Source: Polyangiaceae bacterium
GTDB taxonomy: Bacteria > Myxococcota_A > Polyangia > Polyangiales > Polyangiaceae
Reading direction: 5' to 3'
Assembly (NCBI GenBank): GCA_013361525.1
Contig: JABFXY010000048.1
Span: 1-55,960 of the forward strand
Length of the DNA: 55,960 nt
This document shows, piece after piece, positions 7,947-17,348 of the stretch (its first letter is position 1; every line of letters starts with the position of its first letter). A model generated the notes under the pieces. It was not told where the DNA came from and did no database searches. It saw only the letters and a list, made by a program, of their open reading frames with translations. A program made the position numbers and the translations under genes.

Positions 7947-9058
7947 ATGTCCGCAGAAGACGCCGCTTCGTTTCGCTCCGCAGTCCGACGGCACCCGGGC
8001 ATGTACGTCGGTGACGTACGGGACGGGTCGGGTCTGTTGCACATGGTCTACGAGGTATTGGCCAATTCGCTGGATCAGTTCCTTGCCGGGAAGAGCTCGA
8101 GCATCAGCATCACGCTCGGAGCGGAGGGCACCATCGCTGTCGAGGACGACGGAGAAGGCATTTCCATCGACGAGGTCGACGGGGTGCCGTTCTCGGAGCT
8201 CGTGTTCACTCGTCCGCACTTCACCCCGACTAGAGACGGACACAAACCGCACGAACATATCTCGCTCCACGGCGTCGGACTCTGCGCCATCAACGCGCTG
8301 TGTGAACACTTGGAGCTCCGCACCCGCCGGAACGGGTTGGAGCACGTGCAGTCTTACCGGCGAGGCGAACCGCAGGCACCGCTCCGACGGATGGGTTCCA
8401 CGCCGAACAAGGGCACGCTGATTACCTTTTTGCCCGACCCGGCCTCTTCGGCGATTCCTGGCTGAACGCCGGCACACTCGCGTTGCGAATGCGAGAGCTC
8501 TCTTGGCTCAACGCGCCGCTCGATTTGAGATTGGTCGACCATCGAAAGCAGCGCTTCTTCGAGCCGCGCGGGCTCGAGGGATTCTTCGAACGCGGCCACT
8601 CGGCCGCCAAGACCGTGATCGGGCCCATGCGTGCGGAAGGTGTCGACGACCATGTGCAGGTGCAAGCCATTGCAGAGTGGTCTCCCGGCTCGCATTGGAG
8701 CTCCGTGGAGAGCTTCGCAAACGTGGAGCGAACGACGGGAAACGGCGCGCACGTCGAAGGCTTCATCGACGCGCTACGAGCAGCGATTTGGTCCACCGTG
8801 CCCGAGTGTCGCGGCGAGCGCGCCGAACATATTCGAGAGATTGCCACTTCGGGCCTGCGCGCCGTCATCTGCGTGCGCCTGCGAGACCCGGAGTTCGCCG
8901 CCCCCACACGAGACAAGCTGAAGTCACCACAAGCGCGACGAGCCGTCAGCCGCGTCGTACGACCCGTCATCCAGAAATTTCTTCAGGACCATGCCGAGCT
9001 CCAGGCGCATTTTCGCAACGGAGCCGCGTTGCATGCAACTCCACCCGAGCCCAGATAA
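7947..9058 (+). pseudogene. GyrB-like ATPase/transducer gene, frameshifted and lacking Toprim
   Basis: The frame from ATG 7947 (GGAGG 5 nt upstream) encodes a GHKL ATPase domain like GyrB: RRHPGMYVGD, YEVLANSLDQFLAG with the catalytic Glu and Asn, VEDDGEGI, and SLHGVG. It reads through TFLPDP and then stops at 8465. The homology resumes one base earlier in register with GLFGDSWLNA and RMRELSWLN, and continues through the transducer domain to 9058. Losing one base in the CCCGGCC run near 8438-8444 would explain this. The product ends where Toprim would begin, so even intact it would resemble the 43-kDa fragment of GyrB. The usual QTK switch-lysine motif reads PTRDKL, so the key residues are altered. 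It may be a pseudogene, a sequencing error or a recoded gene. Confidence 0.75.
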
Positions 9059-9235
9059 GACGCCCGTAACCTCGTAGTGCAGAGCAAGCACAGCAATCGG
9101 CTCACGAAATCTCGACGACCCCAACAAAGTCGACAACCACACGTTATCACTTATTTTTTTACCGGCACAAACAATCCACCGAGGAGCACTGATTGCGTAT
9201 TGAATCCCGATTCTGATTTCTGAAAACTCACCGGC

Positions 9236-10204
9236 ATGACAACGATCAACTCCCTATCTTTGCGTGCGGCGTTGGCCGCGGGCGCATGTTTGGCACTCCT
9301 GTCCTCGATCGGCTGCGGGGACGACACCTCCGATAGCCCGGGCGGCAACGACAGCGGCGGGGGCGGCAGCGACACCGGAGGCAACAACAACGGTGGCAGC
9401 AGCAACGGCGGTAACAACAATGGGGGTAGCAACACGGGTGGCAGCGACACGGGGGGCACCGGCGGCGTCGCCTCGGGCGGTGGTGGTGAAGGCGGCGTGG
9501 GTGGTACGCCCTCGACCGGCGGCGCAGGGGGGTCAGGCGGCGACGGCGGCGCCGGCGGCTCCTCCTCCAACATGCCGCAGCAGTTGGTCCAAATGGTCGG
9601 CACGCCGGATTGGGAGATCGTCGACTATCACCAATTCTCTGTGAACATCGGCAATCAGTTCGAGAACTTCAGCACCATCATGTCCGGGATTCTGCCGCCT
9701 CCCAATCATGCATTCCACCCGGACTTGGGCATCGGCCCGGGCGATCCGCACGCCGGGCCGTACGACGGCGAGCTCGGCGCGGGCGTGCTCACGCAGGGCT
9801 ATGTCGACAAGGCAGCATTCACGCAGGCGGAGGGGCTTCTCCCCAACGGCATCTTCTCGATCTGGATGGCGGTGCCGTCGGCAGGCGCGCCGACCGGCTC
9901 TTCACCTGATTTCGCCTCGGGGCCCATCATTCCCAATGCGGTGTTCCCGATCGAGGTCACGTTCGACGCTTATCAAGACGGCGTCCTTTTGGATGGGTAC
10001 TCGTACGGCTTCGGCGTCCCGGCGCTGGACGATCAGCTCGATCCTCCCTTCGACGTCGACGGCCACAGCCACTTTCCGATCTTCGACGTCGAGGTGTTCG
10101 ATGGGATGACGACGCTTCCCGGTACGCTCGAGACGCGCGTCGGCATGATCGACGCAAACGGTGAGGGTTGGAACCTGACGATGACGTTCGAAGCATTGCC
10201 GTGA
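9236..10204 (+). CDS. lipoprotein with Gly/Asn/Ser-rich linker
   Basis: The protein has 322 residues. It begins MTTINSLSLRAALAAG and has a near-consensus lipobox (SIGC, Cys around residue 27). About 85 residues of Gly/Asn/Ser/Asp-rich linker follow, a hallmark of myxobacterial surface lipoproteins. The mature domain of about 200 residues is rich in aromatic residues and Asp and looks beta-structured. I cannot name its family. The 177 bp upstream are noticeably AT-richer than the surroundings, with a run of seven T, and may hold the promoter. A bidirectional terminator-like hairpin separates it from the convergent APH-type gene. Confidence 0.85.
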   Translation: MTTINSLSLRAALAAGACLALLSSIGCGDDTSDSPGGNDSGGGGSDTGGNNNGGSSNGGNNNGGSNTGGSDTGGTGGVASGGGGEGGVGGTPSTGGAGGSGGDGGAGGSSSNMPQQLVQMVGTPDWEIVDYHQFSVNIGNQFENFSTIMSGILPPPNHAFHPDLGIGPGDPHAGPYDGELGAGVLTQGYVDKAAFTQAEGLLPNGIFSIWMAVPSAGAPTGSSPDFASGPIIPNAVFPIEVTFDAYQDGVLLDGYSYGFGVPALDDQLDPPFDVDGHSHFPIFDVEVFDGMTTLPGTLETRVGMIDANGEGWNLTMTFEALP

Positions 10205-10220
10205 AGTGACGTGTTCCGAG

Positions 10221-10249
10221 CCCCCGCCGCGCACGCTCGCCGGCGGGGG
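10221..10249. terminator. bidirectional terminator hairpin
   Basis: CCCCCGCCG (10221-10229) pairs perfectly with CGGCGGGGG (10241-10249) over an 11-nt loop. It lies between the convergent stop codons at 10204 and 10256, the expected place for a shared terminator. T-runs are absent, as is common in GC-rich genomes. Confidence 0.6.
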
Positions 10250-10255
10250 ATCCCG

Positions 10256-11152
10256 TCAGATCGCTCGACCCGAGAGCTCACCGACGAACGGTGCCGGCAG
10301 CCCGAGCTCACGAGCCGCCCACAGCAGAGCGGGCCTCAATTGCTGTAATTGAACCGCCCGCACATGGGGAGCATCCGGAATCGGAGGTAGGCCCGCCCTG
10401 GCGGCGAAAAAGCCGCTGACGCATGCCGCAATGTCGGGACGACCAGGAAGGATCGCCTCCGGCTCGGGCCCGCCCTCCGCTTGCAGGCTCGGAAGCCAGA
10501 ATCCCGTATCGAGCGCACCATTCCCCAAACACGCCCAGTTCCAGTCGACGAGTACGATTCCCCTAGCCGCCCTGCACAGGTTGTCGCTGCGCACGTCCAG
10601 GTGGACCACGTCGCTGCCCTCCTCCTGGACCTCCGAGCTCGCCTGAATCAGTGGTGGCAGCGCTCGATCCAACCACGCCGGTGTCGCCAATCCCAATTGC
10701 AGAAAGGGCTCGGTATCTTCCGCCACGTTTTGCCATCCGTCTTTGGTGCTCCCGTGCAGATCGATCGTGCTCTGCAGCCGCACCGTCATTGCGTGCAGCG
10801 CATTCAACGTCGTTCGCACCTCGTCGATCGTCGTCGCGTCCCAGGGGGGCGGCCAATGTGCTGCGCCGAGGTCTTCCAGGATCATGATCGGCTGGAGCGC
10901 GTGATCCTCCCAACCGAGCAATTCGGGCATGAACGGCGCGTGCAGCTCGCCGTAGATGTGTCGTTCACGTCGGAGCGCCTCGGCCGTGCCTGCGGTCGCG
11001 CCGATCTTCGCGAACGCACTGCGTCCGGACTGCAGCCGCAAGCGCCAGCGTCCCGCTGGGCTGTACCCTCGGAATACCGGGTCCGCGCTCACCACGCGGT
11101 CGCTCGACAATGCGTCCACGCGAGCCCGAATGTCATCCGAAAACGCGGCCAT
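10256..11152 (-). CDS. aminoglycoside phosphotransferase (APH)-family kinase
   Basis: A 298-residue cytoplasmic protein of the APH/choline-kinase fold. The Brenner-type catalytic loop is HLDVRSDN (His184, Asp186, Asn191) and the metal-binding Asp203 is in VDWNWAC. A conserved Lys49 (FAKIGA) and hinge ILEDLG (91-96) fit the ATP-binding N-lobe. Family members phosphorylate small hydroxylated or amine substrates; here the substrate is unknown, and drug resistance should not be assumed. It lies 81 bp downstream of the epimerase gene on the same strand and may be co-transcribed with it. Confidence 0.85.
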   Translation of the reverse strand: MAAFSDDIRARVDALSSDRVVSADPVFRGYSPAGRWRLRLQSGRSAFAKIGATAGTAEALRRERHIYGELHAPFMPELLGWEDHALQPIMILEDLGAAHWPPPWDATTIDEVRTTLNALHAMTVRLQSTIDLHGSTKDGWQNVAEDTEPFLQLGLATPAWLDRALPPLIQASSEVQEEGSDVVHLDVRSDNLCRAARGIVLVDWNWACLGNGALDTGFWLPSLQAEGGPEPEAILPGRPDIAACVSGFFAARAGLPPIPDAPHVRAVQLQQLRPALLWAARELGLPAPFVGELSGRAI

Positions 11153-11217
11153 CGGTCAATCATACATGCTGAAGGCTACTTGCCCGTCGGGACGGTTGGC
11201 TCCGTCGAAAGGGCCGC

Positions 11218-11230
11218 GCCTCGGCGAGGC
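11218..11230 (-). terminator. short hairpin after the epimerase gene
   Basis: GCCTCG-G-CGAGGC is a 13-nt palindrome starting a few bases after the stop codon of the minus-strand epimerase gene. Stem of 6 bp with a 1-nt centre, no T-run. Weak evidence. Confidence 0.25.
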
Positions 11231-11233
11231 TGA

Positions 11234-12220
11234 TCAAGCAGCGCGCGGAATGGCGGGAGCATAGTGCCCGCGCGCCCACGCGACGGTCGCCGGAATGACC
11301 TCGTCCCAGGGCGTCGCTCCCTTGCCGAACGTCGACCGGAACCGTGTGTCGTCCAGGACGAACGGCGCGCGCCATTGATAGGACATCTCGGCGAGCTCCG
11401 TGAGAATCGGCGAGAAGATCCCGAGGCCGCGCAATACCCAATTGGGAATGCACTTCGCGCGTAGGTCCCTACCGACTGTGAGGCCGATGCGAGTCATCAC
11501 CTCGCGCGTCGTCAGAGCAGTATCGACGGGTAGATGCCATAGCCCATTCTTCGCGCGGTCGTCCGTGCCGAGGGTCACCAATGCATCGGCCACGTCAGGC
11601 ACGTACGAATAGGAGTGAGGTTGATCCGGGTCGCCGTTCACCTCCCCAGCCTTGCCTGAAAGCGCGCGTGGCCAGAATCGATCGCCGAACACCGCGCTGA
11701 GCGTCGCGCCCGGTCCGATGAAGTCGCTCGCGCGGCCGATCGTCAGCGCGAGATCGCCGCGGTCCCGCGCGGCGATCATCTCTGCCGCTGCTTTTGCACG
11801 AAGCTCGCCCTTCTTCGAACAAGGTGCAATGGGGCAATCTTCGGTCATTCGGCCGCCGGGCGCCTGACCGTACATGTACAAGTTGTCGAGCGACACGAGG
11901 TGCGCGCCGGCTCGCGCCGCGCCCGACACGACGCCACGCACGAGCGGCATGAGCTTTTGCGGCCAATCGGTATAAGGCGGGTTCACCGTGTTGTAGACGA
12001 CCGCCGCGCCGCGCATCAGCTCGGCAGCTGCCTTCGGGTCGCTGACGTCGCCGGACATCGTTTCGACGCCTGCGGGAACGTCTTGGAACCGGCCTCGGCG
12101 CACCATGCGCACCCGATAACCGCGGTCGAGGAGGCGAGCGGCGACGAGGGGCCCGATCTGGCCTGCGCCGAGAACGACGTGCAATGGAGCATGGGTTTCG
12201 ATGTGTTTCGCGGGGTCCAT
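11234..12220 (-). CDS. NAD-dependent epimerase/dehydratase family protein
   Basis: A 328-residue extended short-chain dehydrogenase-type enzyme. The Rossmann nucleotide loop is LGAGQIGPLVAARLL near the N-terminus; MVRRGRF after the second strand suggests NADP preference. The catalytic region contains SLDNLYMYG, where Tyr sits as in epimerases but the usual YxxxK is not clear-cut. The downstream part resembles nucleoside-diphosphate-sugar epimerase-like proteins. ATG 12220 is chosen; a TTG three codons upstream is possible. The divergent LysR-type gene, 58 bp away, is the likely regulator. Confidence 0.85.
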   Translation of the reverse strand: MDPAKHIETHAPLHVVLGAGQIGPLVAARLLDRGYRVRMVRRGRFQDVPAGVETMSGDVSDPKAAAELMRGAAVVYNTVNPPYTDWPQKLMPLVRGVVSGAARAGAHLVSLDNLYMYGQAPGGRMTEDCPIAPCSKKGELRAKAAAEMIAARDRGDLALTIGRASDFIGPGATLSAVFGDRFWPRALSGKAGEVNGDPDQPHSYSYVPDVADALVTLGTDDRAKNGLWHLPVDTALTTREVMTRIGLTVGRDLRAKCIPNWVLRGLGIFSPILTELAEMSYQWRAPFVLDDTRFRSTFGKGATPWDEVIPATVAWARGHYAPAIPRAA

Positions 12221-12278
12221 GCGGCTCAATATGATTCTTGCTCAGACGCAACAATAGGCCCATGATTACAAGGACCAT
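12221..12278. promoter_or_regulatory. divergent promoter region between epimerase and LysR genes
   Basis: This 58-bp AT-richer stretch separates divergent starts. It contains ATGATTCTTG near 12231 and ATGATTACAAGG near 12261, a partial repeat compatible with two LysR half-sites. LysR regulators usually bind such intergenic regions; assignment is by position, not by a confirmed motif. Confidence 0.4.
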
Positions 12279-13211
12279 TTGCAAAATCGCAAAACTCACT
12301 CCGTGGCAAAAAGTGCCCATGCTCGGGGCGAACGGCTGGATTGGGACCTTCTTCGGGTCTTTCTCGGCGTGGCGCGAGCCGGCCGCCTCGTGGCGGCCGC
12401 CGACCGATTGGGGCTCGACGTCTCGACCGTGAGCCGGCGCCTCGATCGCCTCGAGCACGAGCTCGGTATGGCGCTGTTCGAGCGAGGAGCCGGTGGAGCA
12501 ATCCTCACCGCCGCGGGGGAGCGGTTGATGCCCGCGGCGGAGGAGATGGAGCACGCAGTCGGTAGCCTTTCGGCTGCGCTCGACGCCGTGGAGGCGGAAG
12601 CAGAAGGCGTGGTGCGGCTGTCCGCACCGCCAGGTGTCGCCGAATGTTTCGTCGCGCCTGCACTTTCGCGCTTTCACGCGGACCATCCGAAGGTCCGCTT
12701 GGATCTCGACGCGAGCGTCGGCTATGCGGATCTCACACGACACGAAGCGGATCTCGCTTTGCGGCTCAGCCGGCCCGAGCGCGGTGATCTCGTCGCGCAG
12801 CGGCTGATGGACGTACGGTCGGTTCCGGCCGGAAAGCCCGCGTATGTGACCGAGCTCGGCCCGCTGAATCGCGCGAACGATGCGCGCTGGATCGTGTGGG
12901 GCCACGATCTGGCCCACATCCCCGACGCGCGGTGGCTGGCCAAACACGCGGGCGCGCCGCCCGTTTTGCGCACGAGCTCGTTCTCCTCGCAGCTCGCCGC
13001 GGCGGTGGGTGGTTTGGGGCTGTTCCTCGCACCGGAGCCATTTCTCGAGCGTTTCGAGCTCGCCCCTGTTCGACCGGGTCGTGCGCTCAAGGAAGCTTGG
13101 GCCGAGCTCCCCGTCGCGGAGCTCTGGCTGGTCGGGCACGTCGCGCTCCGACGCGTGCCGCGGGTGGCCGCGCTATGGGAGTTTCTGGTTCGGGAATTCC
13201 GACCGGCGTGA
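12279..13211 (+). CDS. LysR-family transcriptional regulator
   Basis: A 310-residue regulator. The winged helix-turn-helix spans about residues 19-78 (LDWDLLRVFLGVARAG, then AADRLGLDVSTVSRRLDRLE, then LFERGAGGAILTAAGE), followed by the periplasmic-binding-like effector domain to the C-terminus. Length is typical. The start is uncertain: TTG 12279 gives the longest product, GTG 12303 a more typical N-terminus. It is transcribed divergently from the epimerase gene and probably controls it; the inducer is unknown. Confidence 0.92.
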   Translation: MQNRKTHSVAKSAHARGERLDWDLLRVFLGVARAGRLVAAADRLGLDVSTVSRRLDRLEHELGMALFERGAGGAILTAAGERLMPAAEEMEHAVGSLSAALDAVEAEAEGVVRLSAPPGVAECFVAPALSRFHADHPKVRLDLDASVGYADLTRHEADLALRLSRPERGDLVAQRLMDVRSVPAGKPAYVTELGPLNRANDARWIVWGHDLAHIPDARWLAKHAGAPPVLRTSSFSSQLAAAVGGLGLFLAPEPFLERFELAPVRPGRALKEAWAELPVAELWLVGHVALRRVPRVAALWEFLVREFRPA

Positions 13212-13226
13212 ATCATCGCCCCCGCG

Positions 13227-13937
13227 GTGTCAGGCTTGGCCCACGTGAGGAGAAAGTCGTTTCAGATCGCCATCGCGTTCGGAGCCTTCGCAGGGATCTG
13301 CGTGCTCGGTGCGCTGTCGATCGGCGGCCTCGCGTGGGTCGCGGTCTGGCCCGCCCTGAGCTTCGGGCTCGTTGCGATCGCGTATCTACGAAAGAGCCCG
13401 TCGGTCTTCGGCAAGCGACCCGACGGAGGGCTGGCCACGGTCTCGATGATCGTGATGCTCCCGTACATCGCATTGACGTGGGTCGCATGGCGGATTCTCC
13501 GCGGCGCATCCCGAGAGCCGGTCGCGCACGAGATCCTGCCGAACCTGTACCTCGGCCGGCGTCCTCTTCCGGGAGAGCTCCCGGCTTCGGTGACGCTTCT
13601 CGTCGATCTCACGGCCGAGCTGCCCAACGTCTGCGCGAAAGAAGTTCCCAGCTATTGGTGTGTTCCGACGCTGGACGGCTCGGTGCCGACCGTCGAACAA
13701 TTCGATGCCGTCGTCGAGCGCGTCGCTCGTCACGACGGCGCCGTCTACGTGCATTGCGCCGCGGGCCGCGGTCGCTCCGCGAGCGTCGTCATCGCCGTCC
13801 TCTTGCGCCGCGGACCGTGGCGGACGGTCGTCGAAGCCGAGGCGTTCGTCCGAAGCCGGCGCCGAATCGGCATCTCGCCGTCGCAGCGCGAGCTTCTTTC
13901 GCGTTACGAGGGGGGCAAAGCCACTGCGGCGCAGTGA
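13227..13937 (+). CDS. membrane-anchored dual-specificity protein phosphatase
   Basis: The 236-residue protein has two or three N-terminal hydrophobic segments (about 12-55 and 70-90). A dual-specificity phosphatase domain follows, starting near ILPNLYLG (103-110). The signature HCAAGRGRSA supplies the nucleophile Cys177 and Arg183, and Asp150 is placed as the general acid. It could act on phosphoproteins or phospholipid head groups at the membrane. GTG 13227 is taken as start; GTG 13245 is an alternative. It follows the LysR gene by 15 bp on the same strand. Confidence 0.88.
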   Translation: MSGLAHVRRKSFQIAIAFGAFAGICVLGALSIGGLAWVAVWPALSFGLVAIAYLRKSPSVFGKRPDGGLATVSMIVMLPYIALTWVAWRILRGASREPVAHEILPNLYLGRRPLPGELPASVTLLVDLTAELPNVCAKEVPSYWCVPTLDGSVPTVEQFDAVVERVARHDGAVYVHCAAGRGRSASVVIAVLLRRGPWRTVVEAEAFVRSRRRIGISPSQRELLSRYEGGKATAAQ

Positions 13938-14125
13938 ACGAAGTCGCCCCTCGAATTTTGAGCCGCGCTTCCCGTTCCGCCACCGATATGAATGTCGGTG
14001 ATCGGGACGTTGGCGTCGAAAAGTCGATTTGCGCCGTTGTACACGAACGTGACGTCGGAACCGGTGAGGCCGAAATCCGGTGTCGCGAGAGCCGTCGGCG
14101 CCACGGCCTTTGCAGACTTGCGTCA
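13904..14125 (-). pseudogene. possible gene remnant (C-terminal fragment)
   Basis: On the minus strand an open frame of about 66-73 codons reads like the end of a beta-rich secreted protein (contains DVTFVYNGANRLFDAN and ITDIHIGGGTGSA, ending HCAAVALPPS). It overlaps the 3' end of the phosphatase gene and has a stop codon at 14123-14125 upstream, with no plausible start region. The composition is more protein-like than the usual antisense shadows here. It may be the decayed tail of a lost gene, or chance. Confidence 0.3.
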
Positions 14126-14144
14126 ATGCGGATTCCGCGGTTCG

Positions 14145-15149
14145 ATGCGCGACATGAGGCGCTACATCGCTATCGTCGCCGCGGCGCTGGGTTGCGATGC
14201 ACCACCGCCCACGCCCCACACGCCTCCATGGCCGTCACCGTCGGCCCGCACGGTCAGCGAAACATCGGGGGCACCGTCCGCGTCGGCGACGGCTGTCGAT
14301 CCGCTCGCAGAACGCCTTGCAATCGCGCGCTCGCTCTGCTCCCCCGCGATCAAGCGCAAGGACGGCGATGTGCTCATCGGCTGCCGCGCATGCCCCTTCA
14401 ACGTGGATCCGGGGAGGCCCGACTCGAGCGTCGTTGTCGACCCTGATGAGTTTTGGCCCATCCACGCCCTTTTTCACGGCTCCTTCTCGAAGCCCGGCGC
14501 ACATGAGGTCGCCGCCATCGTCAAGGGTTGCGCCCAGCACGGCCTGGACGTGATCGTATTCGCAGAGCAAGCATCGGGCAGCTGGCGAGCGATGACGAGC
14601 CTCATGGGAGAGGTCACGGAGCGTTGCGATACCTATCGTCGCCACGACGGCCGCGAGCTCCTCGTGTGCCAATCAGGCGTAACGTGGTTCGATGCGCACT
14701 CCACCTATGTGACCGCTTATGATCTCGCGCGCGCCACCGCCGACGATCCCTCGAAGGCCCGTCTCGATCTCGTCCGAGTCGCGCAAAACGCTCATGCGGT
14801 GTGCTGGGCCTTGTCTCAAAACGATGGCGTCGTGCAAGGTCGCGTGCTCGGCTTTCGCTTCGACGACACCGACCACGACGGCCAACAGGACATAGTGGTC
14901 GACGTTACCCATCGAGCGACACCGGCCTCGGCCTCGCTCGAGCAGGTCATCGAAAACGCGTGCGCCGAAGCCCGAGCGCGAAACGGCAAACGGGGAAACG
15001 AGCCGTCGCCGATGCCGGTGCCGATTGATGTCGCACCACTGTTGGGCGAGCCGGTGAAGGAGACGCTGCTATTCCTGTTCGACGGGCAGGAATTCCTCCC
15101 GACGCCGAAGACGGCCGCGAGGCTCGAGCACCTCGCACCATTCATGTGA
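14145..15149 (+). CDS. putative lipoprotein of unknown function
   Basis: The protein has 334 residues if started at ATG 14145 (331 from ATG 14154). The N-terminus MRRYIAIVAAALGCDAPP resembles a lipoprotein signal with Cys at about residue 17-20, though the -3 position is not ideal. A Pro/Ser/Thr-rich linker follows. The mature part has several Cys residues (CSPAIKR, CRACPF, CAQHG, CDTYRR), suggesting disulfides, and an FG-GAP-like stretch RFDDTDHDGQQDIVVDV. I do not recognise the family. The frame is open 50 codons further upstream, but that overlaps the remnant on the other strand and lacks a signal peptide. Confidence 0.75.
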   Translation: MRDMRRYIAIVAAALGCDAPPPTPHTPPWPSPSARTVSETSGAPSASATAVDPLAERLAIARSLCSPAIKRKDGDVLIGCRACPFNVDPGRPDSSVVVDPDEFWPIHALFHGSFSKPGAHEVAAIVKGCAQHGLDVIVFAEQASGSWRAMTSLMGEVTERCDTYRRHDGRELLVCQSGVTWFDAHSTYVTAYDLARATADDPSKARLDLVRVAQNAHAVCWALSQNDGVVQGRVLGFRFDDTDHDGQQDIVVDVTHRATPASASLEQVIENACAEARARNGKRGNEPSPMPVPIDVAPLLGEPVKETLLFLFDGQEFLPTPKTAARLEHLAPFM

Positions 15150-15416
15150 TCGTCGTGCTCGTTTCCAGCGGCGACGAGCGTGGTCGCCGTTACGTGCCAA
15201 ACCTCAATGGCTCGCCGGCCCCGCGTCGTGCAATTCGTCTCGCTCATCTACTCGAGTGCTCGCGGGCCGCGCGCCGTGACTGACGAAGTATTGCAGCAAA
15301 TCGATCGGTACCGGGAAAACGAGCAGACTGCCGCGCTCGAGCGCGAGCGTGCAATCGACAAAACGACGGCGGCCTGGTCACCCAGGCCGCCCATCTTCAA
15401 TGCGTCGGAATGCGCG
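15150..15416. other. spacer between convergent lipoprotein and dnaK genes
   Basis: These 267 bp contain the dnaK terminator at 15368-15391. No gene is supported in the rest. Confidence 0.5.
15368..15391 (-). terminator. intrinsic terminator of dnaK
   Basis: On the minus strand GGCGGCCTGG-GTGA-CCAGGCCGCC forms a perfect 10-bp stem capped by a GNRA-type tetraloop, followed by GTCGTTTTG. It lies 25 nt after the dnaK stop codon. The stem, loop and T-rich tail make this the best terminator in the window. Confidence 0.85.
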
Positions 15417-17348
15417 TCAGTTCGCTTCTTCGAACTCGGCGTCGATGACACCGTCTTTGCCCTTGCCGCCGCCGGAGGGGGTACCGCCGCCTTCCGCGCC
15501 ACCGCCGCCGCCACCGGGACCGCCGTTGCCGCCGGGGCCCTGCGGCCCCTGGCCTTGGCCGTACATCACGCCGGCGAGGCGATGCGCTTCCTTCTCGAGC
15601 TTCTCGAGGCAGGCCTGGACCTCGGTGTCGTCCTGCTTCTCGATGGCCTTCTTGCTCTCGTCGATGATCTCGCGGAGCTGCTTGACGTCGGCCTCGGGCA
15701 CCTTGTCCTTGTTCTCCGTGAGCGTCTTGTCAATCGTGTAACAGAGGTTGTCGAGCTTGTTGCGACGCTCGATCTCGTCACGCTTCTTCTTGTCCTCGGC
15801 CTCGTGGCTCTGGGCTTCCTTCACCATGCGGTCGATCTCGTCTTCCTTGAGACCGGACGCGGCGGTGATGGTGATCTTCTGATCCTTGCCGGTGGCGAGG
15901 TCCTTCGCGTGGACGCTGAGGATGCCGTTCGCGTCGATGTCGAACGTGACCTCGACCTTCGGCACGCCGCGCGGGGCGGGCATGATGCCTTCGAGGTGGA
16001 AGCGGCCGAGGGTGCGGTTGTAACGCGACTCGGTGCGCTCGCCCTGAAGGACGTGGATCTCCACGCTGGGCTGGTTGTCGCTCGCGGTGCTGAAGATCTC
16101 CTTCTTCTGCGTCGGGATCGTCGTGTTGCGCGAGATCATGACCGTCATCACGCCACCGAGCGTCTCGACGCCGAGTGAGAGCGGCGTGACGTCGAGGAGG
16201 ACGAGGTCCTTCACGTCGCCGGAGAGAACGCCGGCCTGGACCGCCGCGCCGATCGCGACGACCTCGTCCGGGTTCACGCCGCGGTGAGGATCCTTGCCGA
16301 AGAACTTCTTCACCGTCTCCTGCACGAGCGGGATACGGGTCGAGCCGCCGACGAGGACGACCTCTTGAATCTGCTCGGGGCTCTTCTTCGCGTCGGCGAG
16401 CGCCTTCTTCACCGGCTCCATCGAGCGCTCGACGAGCGGGCGGATCATCTGCTCGAGCTTGGCGCGCGTGAGCTGCTTCTGAAGGTGCTTCGGACCGGTC
16501 GCGTCGGCCGTGAGGAACGGCAGGTTGATGGTCGTCTCTTGGACGTTGGAGAGCTCGATCTTCGCCTGCTCCGCAGCGTCCTTCAGGCGCTGGATGACCA
16601 TCTTGTCCTTGGACACGTCCATGCCGGTGTCCTTCTTGAACTCGGCGAGCAGCCACTCCATCACGACGTGATCGATGTCGTCGCCGCCGAGGTGCGTGTC
16701 GCCGTTGGTCGAGATGACCTGCACGACGTTGTCACCGACCTCGAGGATCGAGATGTCGAACGTACCGCCGCCGAAGTCGTAGACGGCGATGACCTCGTCC
16801 TTCTTCTTGTCGAGGCCGTAGGCGAGCGCGGCCGCGGTCGGCTCGTTGACGATGCGCTTCACCTCGAGGCCGGCGATCTTTCCGGCGTCTTTGGTCGCCT
16901 GTCGCTGGGCGTCGTTGAAGTACGCGGGCACGGTGATGACGGCTTCCGTCACCTTCTCGCCGAGGTAGTCCTCGGCCGCCTTCTTCAGCTTCTGCAGGAC
17001 CTTCGCCGCGACCTCGGGCGGCGCCATCGCCTTGCCACGAACCTCGATGTGAACGTCGCCGTTCGGCCCCTTGACGACCTTGTACGGGACGCGCTTCGAC
17101 TCTTCCTGGACCTCGTCGAACCGGCGGCCCATGAAGCGCTTCGAGGAGTAGACCGTGTTGGTCGGGTTCGTGACGGCCTGACGCTTCGCGATTTGGCCGA
17201 CGAGGATCTCGCCCTTGTCGTCCCAAGCGACGACGCTGGGGGTGATGCGCGAGCCCTCTTCGTTCACGATGACCTTGGGCTCTTTGCCCTCCATGATGGC
17301 GACGACGCTGTTCGTCGTGCCGAGGTCAATCCCGATGATCTTGCCCAT
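15417..17348 (-). CDS. dnaK: molecular chaperone DnaK (Hsp70)
   Basis: A 643-residue Hsp70. The ATPase domain begins [14 protein letters not shown] with the phosphate-1 motif, and continues through the conserved [17 protein letters not shown] and [10 protein letters not shown]. The linker [11 protein letters not shown], the beta-sandwich substrate domain, the helical lid and a Gly-rich tail ending VIDAEFEE are all present. Full length and intact. It folds nascent and stressed proteins with DnaJ and GrpE, neither of which is encoded here. ATG 17348 is chosen from the family N-terminus and GAGGA 8 nt upstream. No CIRCE element is seen; the upstream region has three tandem palindromes instead. 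Confidence 0.98.
   Translation of the reverse strand: MGKIIGIDLGTTNSVVAIMEGKEPKVIVNEEGSRITPSVVAWDDKGEILVGQIAKRQAVTNPTNTVYSSKRFMGRRFDEVQEESKRVPYKVVKGPNGDVHIEVRGKAMAPPEVAAKVLQKLKKAAEDYLGEKVTEAVITVPAYFNDAQRQATKDAGKIAGLEVKRIVNEPTAAALAYGLDKKKDEVIAVYDFGGGTFDISILEVGDNVVQVISTNGDTHLGGDDIDHVVMEWLLAEFKKDTGMDVSKDKMVIQRLKDAAEQAKIELSNVQETTINLPFLTADATGPKHLQKQLTRAKLEQMIRPLVERSMEPVKKALADAKKSPEQIQEVVLVGGSTRIPLVQETVKKFFGKDPHRGVNPDEVVAIGAAVQAGVLSGDVKDLVLLDVTPLSLGVETLGGVMTVMISRNTTIPTQKKEIFSTASDNQPSVEIHVLQGERTESRYNRTLGRFHLEGIMPAPRGVPKVEVTFDIDANGILSVHAKDLATGKDQKITITAASGLKEDEIDRMVKEAQSHEAEDKKKRDEIERRNKLDNLCYTIDKTLTENKDKVPEADVKQLREIIDESKKAIEKQDDTEVQACLEKLEKEAHRLAGVMYGQGQGPQGPGGNGGPGGGGGGAEGGGTPSGGGKGKDGVIDAEFEEAN

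Noticed and set aside
8435..8445. Programmed -1 frameshift in the GyrB-like gene
   Set aside because: The T-run at 8427-8431 does not form a canonical X XXY YYZ site in the zero frame and no clear downstream stimulator is seen; a one-base loss is simpler. Not fully excluded.
10256..11152. Aminoglycoside resistance gene
   Set aside because: The fold is APH-like but the family is broad, and nothing in the sequence or context points to aminoglycosides.
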